A stretch of DNA of 64,000 nucleotides from Closterium sp. Naga37s-1 (Eukaryota > Streptophyta > Zygnematophyceae > Desmidiales > Closteriaceae), in the NCBI GenBank assembly GCA_947471745.1, contig CANJKZ010000775.1, forward strand, positions 379,501-443,500, written 5' to 3'. The notes under the pieces are model-generated. The model made no database searches. It was given only the letters and a program-made list of their open reading frames with translations, and was not told where the DNA came from. The position numbers and the translations under genes were made by a program. This document shows positions 36,001 through 47,300 of this stretch, piece by piece. The first letter of the stretch is position 1. Each line of letters opens with the position of its first letter.

Positions 36001-39000
36001 GTTTGACGTCAGGTTTGAGGTGCAGGTTTGACGTCAGGTTTGAGGTGCAGGTTTTTCGTCAGGTGCAGGATTGAGGTGCAGGTTTGACGTCAGGTTTGAT
36101 GTGCAGGTTTGACGTCAGGTGCAGGTTTGACGTCAGGTTTGAGGTGCAGGTTTGACGTCAGGTTTGAGGTGCAGGTTTGACGTCAGGTTTGAGGTGCAGG
36201 TTTGACGTCAGGTTTGAGGTGCAGGTTTGAGGTGCAGGTTTAAGGTCAGGTTTGAGGTGCAGGTTTGAGGTGCAGGTTTGACGTCAGGTTTGAGGTGCAG
36301 GTTTGACGTCAGGTTTGAGGTGCAGGTTTGACGTCAGGTTTGAGGTGCAGGTTTGACGTCAGGTTTGAGGTGCAGGTTTGACGTCAGGTTTGAGGTGCAG
36401 GTTTGTCGTCAGGTTTGAGGTGCAGGTTTGTCGTCAGGTTTGAGGTGCAGGTTTGACGTCAGGTTTGAGGTGCAGGTTTGACGTCAGGTTTGAGGTGCAG
36501 GTTTTACGTCAGGTGCAGGATTGAGGTGCAGGTTTGACGTCAGGTTTGATGTGCAGGTTTGACGTCAGGTTTGAGGTGCAGGTTTGACGTCAGGTTTGAG
36601 GTGCAGGTTTGACGTCAGGTTTGAGGTGCAGGTTTGACGTCAGGTTTGAGGTGCAGGTTTGACGTCAGGTTTGAGGTGCAGGTTTGAGGTGCAGGTTTGA
36701 GGTGCAGGTTTGACGTCAGGTTTGAGGTGCAGGTTTGAGGTGCTGGTTTGAGGTGCAGGTTTGACGTCAGGTTTCAGGTGCAGGTTTGACGTCAGGTTTG
36801 AGGTGCAGGTTTGACGTCAGGTTTGAGGTGCAGGTTTGACGTCAGGTTTGAGGTGCAGGTTTGACGTCAGGTTTGAGGTGCAGGTTTGGTGCAGGTTTGA
36901 GGTGCAGGTTTGACGTCAGGTTTGAGGTGCAGGTTTGACGTCAGGTTTGAGGTGCAGGTTTGACGTCAGGTTTGAGGTGCAGGTTTGACGTCAGGTTTGA
37001 GGTGCAGGTTTGACGTCAGGTTTGAGGTGCAGGTTTGACGTCAGGTTTGAGGTGCAGGTTTGACGTCAGGTTTGAGGTGCAGGTTTGACGTCAGGTTTGA
37101 GGTGCAGGTTTGACGTCAGGTTTGAGGTGCAGGTTTGACGTCAGGTTTGAGGTGCAGGTTTGACGTCAGGTTTGAGGTGCAGGTTTGACGTCAGTTTTGA
37201 GGTGCAGGTTTGAGGTGCAGGTTTGAGGTGCAGGTTTGAGGTGCAGGTTTGAGGTGCAGGTTTGAGGTGCAGGTTTGAGGTGCAGGTTTGAGGTGCAGGT
37301 TTGACGTCACGTTTGAGGTGCAGGTTTGAGGTGCAGGTTTGAGGTGCAGGTTTGACGTCAGGTTTGAGGTGCAGGTTTGAGGTGCTGGTTTGAGGTGCAG
37401 GTTTGACGTCAGGTTTGAGGTGCAGGTTTGACGTCAGGTTTGAGGTGCAGGTTTGACGTCAGGTTTGAGGTGCAGGTTTGACGTCAGGTTTGAGGTGCAG
37501 GTTTGACGTCAGGTTTGAGGTGCAGGTTTGAGGTGCAGGTTTGAGGTCAGGTTTGAGGTGCAGGTTTGAGGTGCAGGTTTGACGTCAGGTTTGAGGTGCA
37601 GGTTTGACGTCAGGTTTGAGGTGCAGGTTTGACGTCAGGTTTGAGGTGCAGGTTTGTCGTCAGGTTTGAGGTGCAGGTTTGACGTCAGGTTTGAGGTGCA
37701 GGTTTGTCGTCAGGTTTGAGGTGCAGGTTTGACGTCAGGTTTGAGGTGCAGGTTTGACGTCAGGTTTGAGGTGCAGGTTTTACGTCAGGTTTGAGGTGCA
37801 GGATTGAGGTGCAGGTTTGACGTCAGGTTTGATGTGCACGTTTGACGTCAGGTTTGAGGTGCAGGTTTGACGTCAGGTTTGAGGTGCAGGTTTGACGTCA
37901 GGTTTGAGGTGCAGGTTTAAGGTGCAGGTTTGACGTCAGGATTGAGGTGCAGGTTTGAGGTGCAGGTTTGAGGTGCATGTTTGAGGTGCAGGTTTGACGT
38001 CAGGTTTGAGGTGCAGGTTTGAGGAGCAGGTTTGACGTCAGGTTTGAGGTGCAGGTTTGACGTCAGGTTTGAGGTGCAGGTTTGACGTCAGGTTTGAGGT
38101 GCAGGTTTGTCGTCAGGTTTGAGGTGCAGGTTTGACGTCAGGTTTGAGGTGCAGGTTTGACGTCAGGTTTGAGGTGCAGGTTTGACGTCAGGTGCAGGTT
38201 TGACGTCAGGTTTGAGGTGCAGGTTTGACATCAGGGTTGAGGTGCAGGTTTGAGGTGCAGGTTTGAGGTGCAGGTTTGAGGTGCAGGTTTGACGTCAGGT
38301 TTGAGGTGCAGGTTTGAGGTGCAGGTTTGAGGTGCAGGTTTGACGTCAGGTTTGAGGTGCAGGTTTGAGGTGCAGGTTTGAGGTGCAGGTTTGACGTCAG
38401 GTTTGAGGTGCAGGTTTGAGGTGCAGGTTTGACGTCAGGTTTGAGGTGCAGGTTTGACGTCAGGTTTGAGGTGCAGGTTTGACGTCAGGTTTGAGGTGCA
38501 GGTTTGACGTCAGGTTTGAGGTGCAGGTTTGAGGTGCAGGTTTGAGGTCAGGTTTGAGGTGCAGGTTTGACGTCAGGTTTGAGGTGCAGGTTTGATGTCA
38601 GGTTTGAGGTGCAGGTTTGACGTCAGGTTTGAGGTGCAGGTTTAAGGTGCAGGTTTGACATCAGGATTGAGGTGCAGGTTTGACGTCAGGTTTGAGGTGC
38701 AGGTTTAAGGTGCAGGTTTGACGTCAGGATTGAGGTGCAGGTTTGAGGTGCAGGTTTGAGGTGCATGTTTGAGGTGCAGGTTTGACGTCAGGTTTGAGGT
38801 GCAGGTTTGAGGTGCAGGTTTGACGTCAGGTTTGAGGTGCAGGTTTGACGTCAGGTTTGAGGTGCAGGTTTGACGTCAGGTTTGAGGTGCAGGTTTGTCG
38901 TCAGGTTTGAGGTGCAGGTTTGACGTCAGGTTTGAGGTGCAGGTTTGTCGTCAGGTTTGAGGTGCAGGTTTGACGTCAGGTTTGAGGTGCAGGTTTGACG

Positions 39001-40916
39001 TCAGGTTTGAGGTGCAGGTTTTACGTCAGGTTTGAGGTGCAGGATTGAGGTGCAGGTTTGACGTCAGGTTTGATGTGCAGGTTTGACGTCAGGTTTGAGG
39101 TGCAGGTTTGACGTCAGGTTTGAGGTGCAGGTTTGAGGTGCAGGTTTGAGGTCAGGTTTGAGGTGCAGGTTTGACGTCAGGTTTGAGGTGCAGGTTTGAT
39201 GTCAGGTTTGAGGTGCAGGTTTGACGTCAGGTTTGAGGTGCAGGTTTAAGGTGCAGGTTTGACATCAGGATTGAGGTGCAGGTTTGACGTCAGGTTTGAG
39301 GTGCAGGTTTAAGGTGCAGGTTTGACGTCAGGATTGAGGTGCAGGTTTGAGGTGCAGGTTTGAGGTGCATGTTTGAGGTGCAGGTTTGACGTCAGGTTTG
39401 AGGTGCAGGTTTGAGGTGCAGGTTTGACGTCAGGTTTGAGGTGCAGGTTTGACGTCAGGTTTGAGGTGCAGGTTTGACGTCAGGTTTGAGGTGCAGGTTT
39501 GTCGTCAGGTTTGAGGTGCAGGTTTGACGTCAGGTTTGAGGTGCAGGTTTGTCGTCAGGTTTGAGGTGCAGGTTTGACGTCAGGTTTGAGGTGCAGGTTT
39601 GACGTCAGGTTTGAGGTGCAGGTTTTACGTCAGGTTTGAGGTGCAGGATTGAGGTGCAGGTTTGACGTCAGGTTTGATGTGCAGGTTTGACGTCAGGTTT
39701 GAGGTGCAGGTTTGACGTCAGGTTTGAGGTGCAGGTTTGACGTCAGGTTTGAGGTGCAGGTTTAAGGTGCAGGTTTGACGTCAGGATTGAGGTGCAGGTT
39801 TGAGGTGCAGGTTTGAGGTGCAGGTTTGACGTCAGGTTTGAGGTGCAGGTTTGACGTCAGGTTTGAGGTGCAGGTTTGTCGTCAGGTTTGAGGTGCAGGT
39901 TTGTCGTCAGGTTTGAGGTGCAGGTTTGACGTCAGGTTTGAGGTGCAGGTTTGACGTCAGGTTTGAGGTGCAGGTTTTACGTCAGGTGCAGGATTGAGGT
40001 GCAGGTTTGACGTCAGGTTTGATGTGCAGGTTTGACGTCAGGTTTGAGGTGCAGGTTTGACGTCAGGTTTGAGGTGCAGGTTTGACGTCAGGTTTGAGGT
40101 GCAGGTTTGACGTCAGGTTTGAGGTGCAGGTTTGACGTCAGGTTTGAGGTGCAGGTTTGAGGTGCAGGTTTGACGTGCAGGTTTGACGTCAGGTTTGAGG
40201 TGCAGGTTTGAGGTGCTGGTTTGAGGTGCAGGTTTGACGTCAGGTTTGAGGTGCAGGTTTGACGTCAGGTTTGAGGTGCAGGTTTGACGTCAGGTTTGAG
40301 GTGCAGGTTTGACGTCAGGTTTGAGGTGCAGGTTTGACGTCAGGTTTGAGGTGCAGGTTTGGTGCAGGTTTGAGGTGCAGGTTTGACGTCAGGTTTGAGG
40401 TGCAGGTTTGACGTCAGGTTTGAGGTGCAGGTTTGACGTCAGGTTTGAGGTGCAGGTTTGACGTCAGGTTTGAGGTGCAGGTTTGACGTCAGGTTTGAGG
40501 TGCAGGTTTGACGTCAGGTTTGAGGTGCAAATTTGACGTCAGGTTTGAGGTGCAGGTTTGACGTCAGGTTTGAGGTGCAGGTTTGACGTCAGGTGCAGGT
40601 TTGAGGTGCAGGTGTGACGCCAGGTTTGAGGTGCGGGTTTGACGTCAGGTTTGAGGTGCAGGTTTGACGTCAGGTTTGAGGTGTAGGTTTGACGTCAGGT
40701 TTGAGGTGCAGGTTTGACGTCAGGTTTGAGGTGCAGGTTTGATGTGCAGGTTTGAGGTGCAGGTTTGACGTCAGGTTTGAGGTGCCGGTTTGACGTCAGG
40801 TTTGAGGTGCAGGTTTGATGTGCAGGTTTGAGGTGCAGGTTTGACGTCAGGTTTGAGGTGCAGGTTTGACGTCAGGTTTGAGGTGCAGGTTTGACGTCAG
40901 GTTTGAGGTGCAGGTT
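33011..40916. repeat. Satellite subdomain B, second block, gene-proximal
   Basis: Alternating GACGTC 12-mers and 13-mers predominate, with scattered GTCGTC, TTAAGGTGC, GATTGAGG and TTTTACGTC variants. Rare variants show exact segmental copies. CAGTTTTGAGG at 33617 and 34694 is offset by 1,077 bp. GAGGTCAGG, GCATGTTT, GAGGAGC and GACATC at 33121-33805 recur 4,422 bp away at 37543-38227. The 604-bp unit beginning near 38540 is repeated in tandem from 39144. TTTTACGTCAGGTGC, GTGCTGG and TTTGGTGC at 36501-36890 recur exactly 3,473 bp away at 39974-40363. The array ends 77 bp from the last visible KEA exon. Confidence 0.85.
38540..39747. repeat. 604-bp tandem duplication within satellite
   Basis: Six rare variants occur in the same order 604 bp apart: GAGGTCAGG at 38544/39148, TTTAAGG at 38641/39245 and 38704/39308, GCATG at 38764/39368, TTTTACG at 39018/39622, and GATGTGC at 39072/39676. 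No drift in spacing is seen, so the duplication is recent, or the assembly has duplicated one copy. Confidence 0.85.
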
Positions 40917-40992
40917 CGAAGTACAAGGAAACGGAAATGAGGGCAGGCGGGAAATGCAGAGGGGAGGAGGTGGGGAAGGGGGAGGCACTGAC
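40917..40992. other. KEA intron edge next to the satellite
   Basis: This 76-bp pyrimidine-rich piece (read on the minus strand) joins the last resolved KEA exon to the satellite. On the minus strand it starts with the splice donor GTCAGT, the same donor sequence that ends two other KEA exons (at 47774 and 46463). It carries no recognisable coding sequence and no obvious mobile-element end at the satellite boundary. Confidence 0.7.
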
Positions 40993-41315
40993 ATCGCGGC
41001 TGCCAGCATCACCGAAGTAGACGGGGAGGTCGAGGGAGCGGCCAGCGCTGACCCGCTCACTGCTCACGTCGAGAGCCACAAAGGGGATCAGGCGCTCCGA
41101 CAGCAGCTGGCCTATGATCTGTTGCGAGCCATTGGGGGGAGGGATGGGTGTGAGGGATGGGTGTGAGGGACAGGTGTGAGGGACGGGTGTGACATGAGAA
41201 GCGAGTGCAAGCCGATAGCAACGATGTTAGAAAAGCTCATATGGCAGAACAGAAGGCTCACCTGACCCACGCGGCCGAAGCCGCAGATGATAATGTGACC
41301 CTGCAGATCGTCCGT
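40993..41315 (-). other. KEA TrkA-N (KTN) regulatory domain, N-terminal half
   Basis: Exons 17 and 18 encode the first half of the Rossmann-type KTN domain that binds NAD(H) or related nucleotides. The glycine motif GFGRVG is at residues about 1163-1168, and the acidic residue at the end of the second strand lies in FVALDVS. The sequence then reads DLPVYFGDAGSRD and stops at the splice donor GTCAGT. The second half of the fold, normally beginning with a helix after GDAGS, is not in the window. Confidence 0.88.
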
Positions 41316-44300
41316 CTGTTGTGCGGGCATTGGATTGGCGAGGCGAGAGGCAGAGAGAAGGGGGGTGAGGGGCCAAATGAGACGATGGGGCGAGAGAAGT
41401 TGAATTGAGGAAGTAGTGTTTAATCGGGTGAAGTGAAGCAGCGGTGATATGGAGCAGAGAGTGCGAGAGGGCAAGTGACCTGAGCTCGTGTGGGTGCAGA
41501 TGGTGCACGTCACGTCCTCCACTCAAGGCAGTTGGAGATGAAGCCCCCATGGAACGGAACATGAAGTGGGCATACGAAATGGGCATCTCGCTCACCTCGG
41601 CCTCATGTGGCTGCAGCGAGCGCACGTCCTGCTGGTCAAAGCGCGAGGCGATGAGCTGCCCCACTGCTGCCAGCCATGGCGTGATGGCCATGCTGAGCCC
41701 CACCACTATGAACAGCAGCGAACAGAGTTGTGCGCTCATTATGCCCTGTTGGTGGAAGGTGCGGGAGGGGAATGGGAAGGGGGTTGAGATGGGGACAGGA
41801 ATAGGCGAGCCATGGCGTGATGGCCATGCTGAGCCCCACCACTATGAACAGCAGCGAACAGAGTTGTGCGCTCATTATGCCCTGTTGGTGGAAGGTGCGG
41901 GAGGGGAATGGGAAGGGGGTTGAGATGGGGACAGGAATAGGCGAGCCATGGCGTGATGGCCATGCTGAGCCCCACCACTATGAACAGCAGCGAACAGAGT
42001 TGTGCGCTCATTATGCCCTGTTGGTGGAAGGTGCGGGAGGGGAATGGGAAGGGGGTTGAGATGGGGACAGGAATAGGCGAGCCATGGCGTGATGGCCATG
42101 CTGAGCCCCACCACTATGAACAGCAGCGAACAGAGTTGTGCGCTCATGATGCCCTGATAGGGATGGGGATGGGGAAAGGGAAGTGGAAGGGGGATGTGGA
42201 TGGGAAGAGGATGGGGAGGAGATGGGAATGGTGATAAAGAAGGGATGGAAGGGAGAGAGGAGTGGAGGGGAGAGAAGTGAGCGCAAAGTGAAGAGCGAGA
42301 GCGCCAGCAGGTGCACGAGGCAACACCGGGACCCCATTCTCTAAACGAACGCACCTTGCTGACAGCCTCCCCCAACGCAGCGAACGCGAACTCCCCTCCG
42401 GGTGCGAGCAGCAGCAACGGGCGAGAGGCCAAAGAGGCGCCGCATGCCCGCCAAAGAAAACCCTCTCCCCTCCCCCCCTTCCCTTTCCCCTCCTCCACCC
42501 AAGCTCCGCCCCTTGCTTACCCCCACGCTCACCTTGCTGACAGCCTCCCCAAAGGCGACGAACGCGAACTCCCCGCCAGGGGCGAGCAGCAGGCCCGTGC
42601 GCACAGCAGCAACGGGCGAGAGGCCGAAGAGGCGCCCCATGCCCGCCAGCAGTGCGGTCTTGCCCGCTATGAGCACCGCGAGGGCTGCCAGGATGAGGGG
42701 GAAACGCGCCACCAGCAGCTTGGGGTCGATTGACATGCCCACCTGTGGAGGGTGGGGAGGATATGGGGGTTGAAGAGGGATGCGCGGTAAGGGGGAGAGC
42801 GTGTGAAAGGTGCATGAGCAGCAGGCAGACGGCAGGTATGTGGGCACGACGGTGAGGACACGCGTGAGATGACGCGAGTGAGAATTCGCGCAGGGGAGGG
42901 TGCGGTCGCTATTGGTGGGAAGAATTCGCGCAGGGGCACTTTTCAGGCGCTTCAAAAGCCGTCTATTTGTGGGGGGGCATGCGTGTGAATGCAGTGCAGT
43001 GCAGGTGGTACATGTGGTTGCACGAGCATGTGTGGTGTGCAACGTACAGTCATGAAGAAGAGCCCTAGTAGCAGCCCGCGGTACGGGTTCATGTCTGACT
43101 CCACCTGTGCGTTGCACAACCAGGGGGAGGGTCAGGTGGACGGGTGAAGGGCGAAGGGGAAGGGTGGTGGAAAGGGTGATAGAGAGTGGAGGTGGGCAGG
43201 CAAAGCGAGCAGCTGAAAGCGTGGGGGTGCACGAGTGGTGAGGGCAGCAGAAAGCGGTGGGCGAGGATGGCAGAGTGAGACGTTTCAGAGACACACAGAC
43301 AGACCCCACAGGTGCACGCGCGCATCATCCAGCCCCCTGCTTCTGCCTCCATGGATCCAGCCGCCTTTGTCTGCCGACAGCCAAACAGCCAAACAGTGGA
43401 GTATGTAGCGACGCACCTGCAGGGCGAACTCGGTCTCTGAGAGCAGCAGGCCTGCGAGGAACGCTCCCAGCGCCATGGACAGCCCCGCCTGCCACGCATG
43501 GACGGATGGATGTGCATGGGGTTGAAGAGATTTCACAGCAGGGAAAGGTAAGGGGTGCGAGGCGAGGCGAGCATGGCAGTAGCGCACGCCGCACGGCAAT
43601 TGAATGTGTGATAAGCTTGGGAAAAAACAGTGCCCTCCCTAGCCCTGACACCAGCACAGCGTCCTCTCACCCATGCCCTCGCCAAGCCAACCACCCTGGC
43701 CACTACATCACCCTCGCTGCACCCTCATGCCCGGCACCGCACCCATCCCCCTCTTACTCGGGCAGTGAGCACGGAGGTACCCAGCACCACGAGCAGTGTG
43801 TTGGCATTCCCCCCTATACCCCCAGAACGCCTCACCCTCCCGCCCTCCCCTCCCTTCCCACTTCGCCCTCCCGCCCTCCCGCCCTCCCCACCCCACCATC
43901 CTCACCCGGGCAGTGAGCACGGAGGTACCGAGCACCACGAGCAGCGTGTTGGCAGCTTCCCCAACATGCCTCACCCTCTCTCTCTCCCTCCCCCTCCCGT
44001 CACCCTTGCAACCACATCCCCTCACCCGGGCGGTGAGCACGGAGGTGCCGAGCACCACGAGCAGCGTGTTGGCGGCAAAGATCTCCGCGTTGTGGTTCTC
44101 CGCCATGCTGCGGTACATGGGGCGCAGCAGCTGGGGAAGGTAGCAGGGGTGTGAGGCGGTGAGAAGGGGTGAGAGGGGGCGAGAAAGGGTGAGAGGGCCG
44201 GCATGGGATCAAGATCTCCGCGTTGTGATTCTCCGCCATGCTGCGGTACATGGGGCGCAGCAGCTGGGGAAGGGAGCAGGGGTGTGAGGCGGTGAGAAGG

Positions 44301-47300
44301 GGTGAGAGGGGGTGAAAAAGGGTGAGAGGGCCGGCATGGGATCAAGATCTCTGCGTTGTGATTCTCCGCCATGCTGCGGTACATGGGGCGCAGCAGCTGG
44401 GAGAGATGGGGGGTGAGGGGTTGGTGTGGGTTGAATGTGTTGATTGGAAACAAAGACGAGGATCAATCATGGTTCTCCAAACAGCACTCAGAATCCCCAA
44501 AACCCTCAGCCTCAGCCAGCCCCCAACCGCCCATCCGCAGCACGCACCAGTCGGCCGCCGGCAATGATGCCTGCAATGGCGATGACAGCCTTCACTGCCG
44601 CCACCCCCAGCGCCTCCGCTATCGCCCTGAACCCCACGCCCTGGTGGGGGTTGAACAGAGATAGAGGGAGATGAGATGAGTACAATCAGTGCTGTGTAGG
44701 AGAGGTGGTTGTTGGAGCTGAATAGAGCAGTTCCTTGCATGTGATGTGATGGAACACGAGGGGTGCAGATATGGATAGTTATGAAGTTACTAAACCATGT
44801 GGGAGGGAGGAAGTGTGTGGGCAGACTGGACTGTGATGTGAGGCGAGCAGAGAGAGACGAGAGGAGGACGGGAAGAGGGACGTGCACTCACCCCTCCGGT
44901 GGAGTTGGGGGAGAGAAGCGGAATGAGGATGAGCAACACCACCACTGCTAGATCCTGTGGCATGGCACATGGCGCATGGCACATGGCGCATGGCACATGG
45001 CGCATGGCACATGGCGCATGGCGCACGGGGGGGTATGAGAGGAAAGGACGGGTTATCCAACAGAGAGTGTTGAGAAGGACGGGCTGTGATGGGATGGGAT
45101 GGGATGGAATGTGTTACACAAGGGAAAGTGCCCTGTCACTGAACGGGTGTTTAATGGGACTGGTGTGGCATTGTAGAGATGGCCGTGAAGGGGTGGGTGG
45201 GGGGTAGGAGTGGCAGGGAATAACCACATCCTTTCTAGAGCAGTAGGGATGCTCTCAAGTCGCAAATGAATGCAGAATGCAAAGGTGCGAGCAGAGTGCT
45301 GAGTGGCATGGGGTGCATGAAAGGCAAAGACGGATGCACGCATGCAAGCAAGCGTGCAAGCGTGCGAGCAGCACCTGGAAGAGCAGCACGGAGAAGGTGG
45401 CTCGCCCATGGCGCGACGTGCTCTCCCCTCGCTCTTGCAGCACCTGACGGGCGGCAAAGAGGAGCAGAGGGAGGAGGCGGTTGGATGCGGTGTGAAGGGT
45501 GGAGGAATGGGTGGGCCGTGGGGTGGGGTTGCAAGCATGTAGACTGGCTCTTTCAAGTGTGAAAATAAAGCATGTAGCAGAGACCCAGCTGAGGCACAAC
45601 AGCAGAGACCCACCCACCTGGAGGACAACGGCGGTGGAGGAGAGGGCAAGGCCGTTGCCAATGACAATGGCTGCTGGGCCCGACACACGCGCCACTGCCA
45701 GCACACACAGCCCTATCGCCAGCGCTGACACCAACACCTGGCAGTACCGGTAGGGAGAGAGGGGGGAGACGAGGGAGAGAAGTAGAGATTAGACATATGG
45801 GATGGCTTAAACAAAACTAGGGATTGAACAGATGAGCAGAGGTGTTCAATTGGGGTGGCAGAAGAGATTGTGAAAAGGGGAATAGAGAATCTAGGGAAGG
45901 GAGAAGAAGCGAGGGACACAGGCAGAGGGCAAAAGGCAGTGGGAAACAGGCGGTGCGCAACAGACCGCGTTCACACACACACCTGAGCTGAGCCGAGTCC
46001 AAAGACGTATTTGCGCATGGAGCGGAGGCGCTCCAGAGACAGCTGGTGTGGCCGTGGGGGAAGGGGGTTTGACAGGGAGAGAGGGACGTGGGGTGAGAGG
46101 GCAAGTGAAGAGGCGATGATGGAGAGAGTGAGCGAAAAGATGGCCTAATCGAGAAGGTTGACAGTCACGTGAGAACATGGTAGTAGTTGTGGATTCCGAT
46201 TGCATAGTCCGCCATGGAACCGCAGCGCTAACTGACCTCGAGACTGATGTTGAACATGAGGAAGACAACGCCAAACTCTGCCAGTGCATTGGTGCACCCA
46301 CCTCCCATGTCACTCACCTGCCTCCCATGTCACTCACCCGCCTCCCATGTCACTCACCTGCCTCCCATGTCACTCACCCGCCTCCCATTTAACCAACATG
46401 GCAGCAACGTCACCCACCTCCCACTCAGTGCAAGCAAAAGACAGCACGAGAGACGGACTGACCTCGAGGCCAATGTTGAACATGAGGAAGACCACGCCAA
46501 ACTCTGCCAGTGCCTTAGTGCCGTGCACGTGCTTTATGATGGAGAGTGCGTACGGGCCGATGAGCGCCCCCGCTGCCAAGTACCCCAGCACGGGGCTGCC
46601 TGTGGTGACGGTGACAGGACAACAGACATGGGGAAGGAGGTGCGAGGGAGTGAGCGCACAGGGAGTAATAAGCCTTGGTGCCATGCATGCAATGCACGCA
46701 CATGGGCGCCCAGCAGGCGTTTGAGAAATCTCAGCAGCATGGCAAGGCAGCAGCATGGCATGGTGAGTGGGAGCGAGAGTACCTCCGGGCAGCTTCTGGA
46801 AGATGGGGACGAAGACGACACTGGCGAGCAGCAGCCACAGCACGTCAAACAGCTGTGTCTCCTCCTCGTTCGGCTGGTGCGGGAGGGGGTACGGGAAGGG
46901 AGAGAGGAGGAACGATGGGAGTGGGCGGATGAGCACACAGGGAGAGGGCAGAGGCTTGGCAGGAAAGCAGCGAGGAACAGTGAGTGATGGAGTTGGAAAA
47001 CCAGGCACAGGCAGGGCTCTCAGCTCCATGGGAACAGCCCAGCGATGGGGGAAAGAGAAGACGGGGGAATGAGGGGAGAGGAAGGAAGAGGACGGGGGGA
47101 ATGATGCGGAACAGTGTCCTGGCAACACCTGCATGCACGTTACTCACCTCGTGTCGGGGCAGTTTGTCAATGAGCGCCTTGGCCCGCCCCACAGCTGCCT
47201 GCACTGCAGACACCACCGGGTTACCTGTAGCAACCGGCCCCTGCACCTGCTGCTGCTGCCCCGCCGCCCACCCTGCTGCTGCTGGGTGCGTGGCAGCGTC

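Larger units (their letters stand above)
1..40916. repeat. 40.9-kb 12/13-bp minisatellite array
   Basis: The whole stretch is built from two monomers, a 13-mer GAGGTGCAGGTTT and a 12-mer GACGTCAGGTTT, which share CAGGTTTGA. Common variants are GACATC, GACAAC, GTCGTC and GATGTC in the 12-mer, and GACGTGC, GAGGTGCACG, GAGGTGAAGG and GGTCTGAGG in the 13-mer. At about 12.6 bp per monomer there are roughly 3,200 copies. The plus strand is strongly G- and T-rich, with a single C in the 13-mer, so strand composition is very asymmetric. The array runs off the left edge of the window and ends at GGTTCGAAG near 40916. The minus strand has long stop-free stretches only because of the repeat, and I do not call genes there. 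The array could be centromeric, heterochromatic or intronic; the sequence alone does not decide. Confidence 0.98.
41596..46873 (-). other. KEA Na+/H+ exchanger membrane core
   Basis: Exons 5-16 (residues 743-1151) encode the membrane antiporter domain. Visible family motifs in order are FDVLWLLLASVVFVPIFQ, GYLAAGALIGPY, FGVVFLMFNIGLE, GPAAIVIGNGLALSSTAVVLQ, SVLLFQ followed by DLAVVVLLILIPLLSP, GTSVLTARAGLSMALGAFLAG, LLSETEF, FFMTVGMSIDPKLL, GLLLAPGGEFAFVAFGEAV and MAITPWLA. The FQ-D pair expected in the ion-binding helix of K+-type CPA2 antiporters is present but split by an intron between exons 9 and 10. All core helices I can recognise are present, so this part looks intact. Confidence 0.9.

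Noticed and set aside
1-40916. CRISPR-like array
   Set aside because: Repeats are contiguous 12-13 bp units without unique spacers, and the neighbouring genes are eukaryotic and spliced.
1-40916. Telomere
   Set aside because: The monomer is not a (TTTAGGG)n-type repeat, it is far more variable than telomeric DNA, and the array abuts a multi-exon gene.
41444-42234. Plus-strand frames with repeated EPWRDGHAEPHHYEQQRTELCAH
   Set aside because: They are the antisense of the 136-bp tandem copies of KEA exon 16 and its intron.
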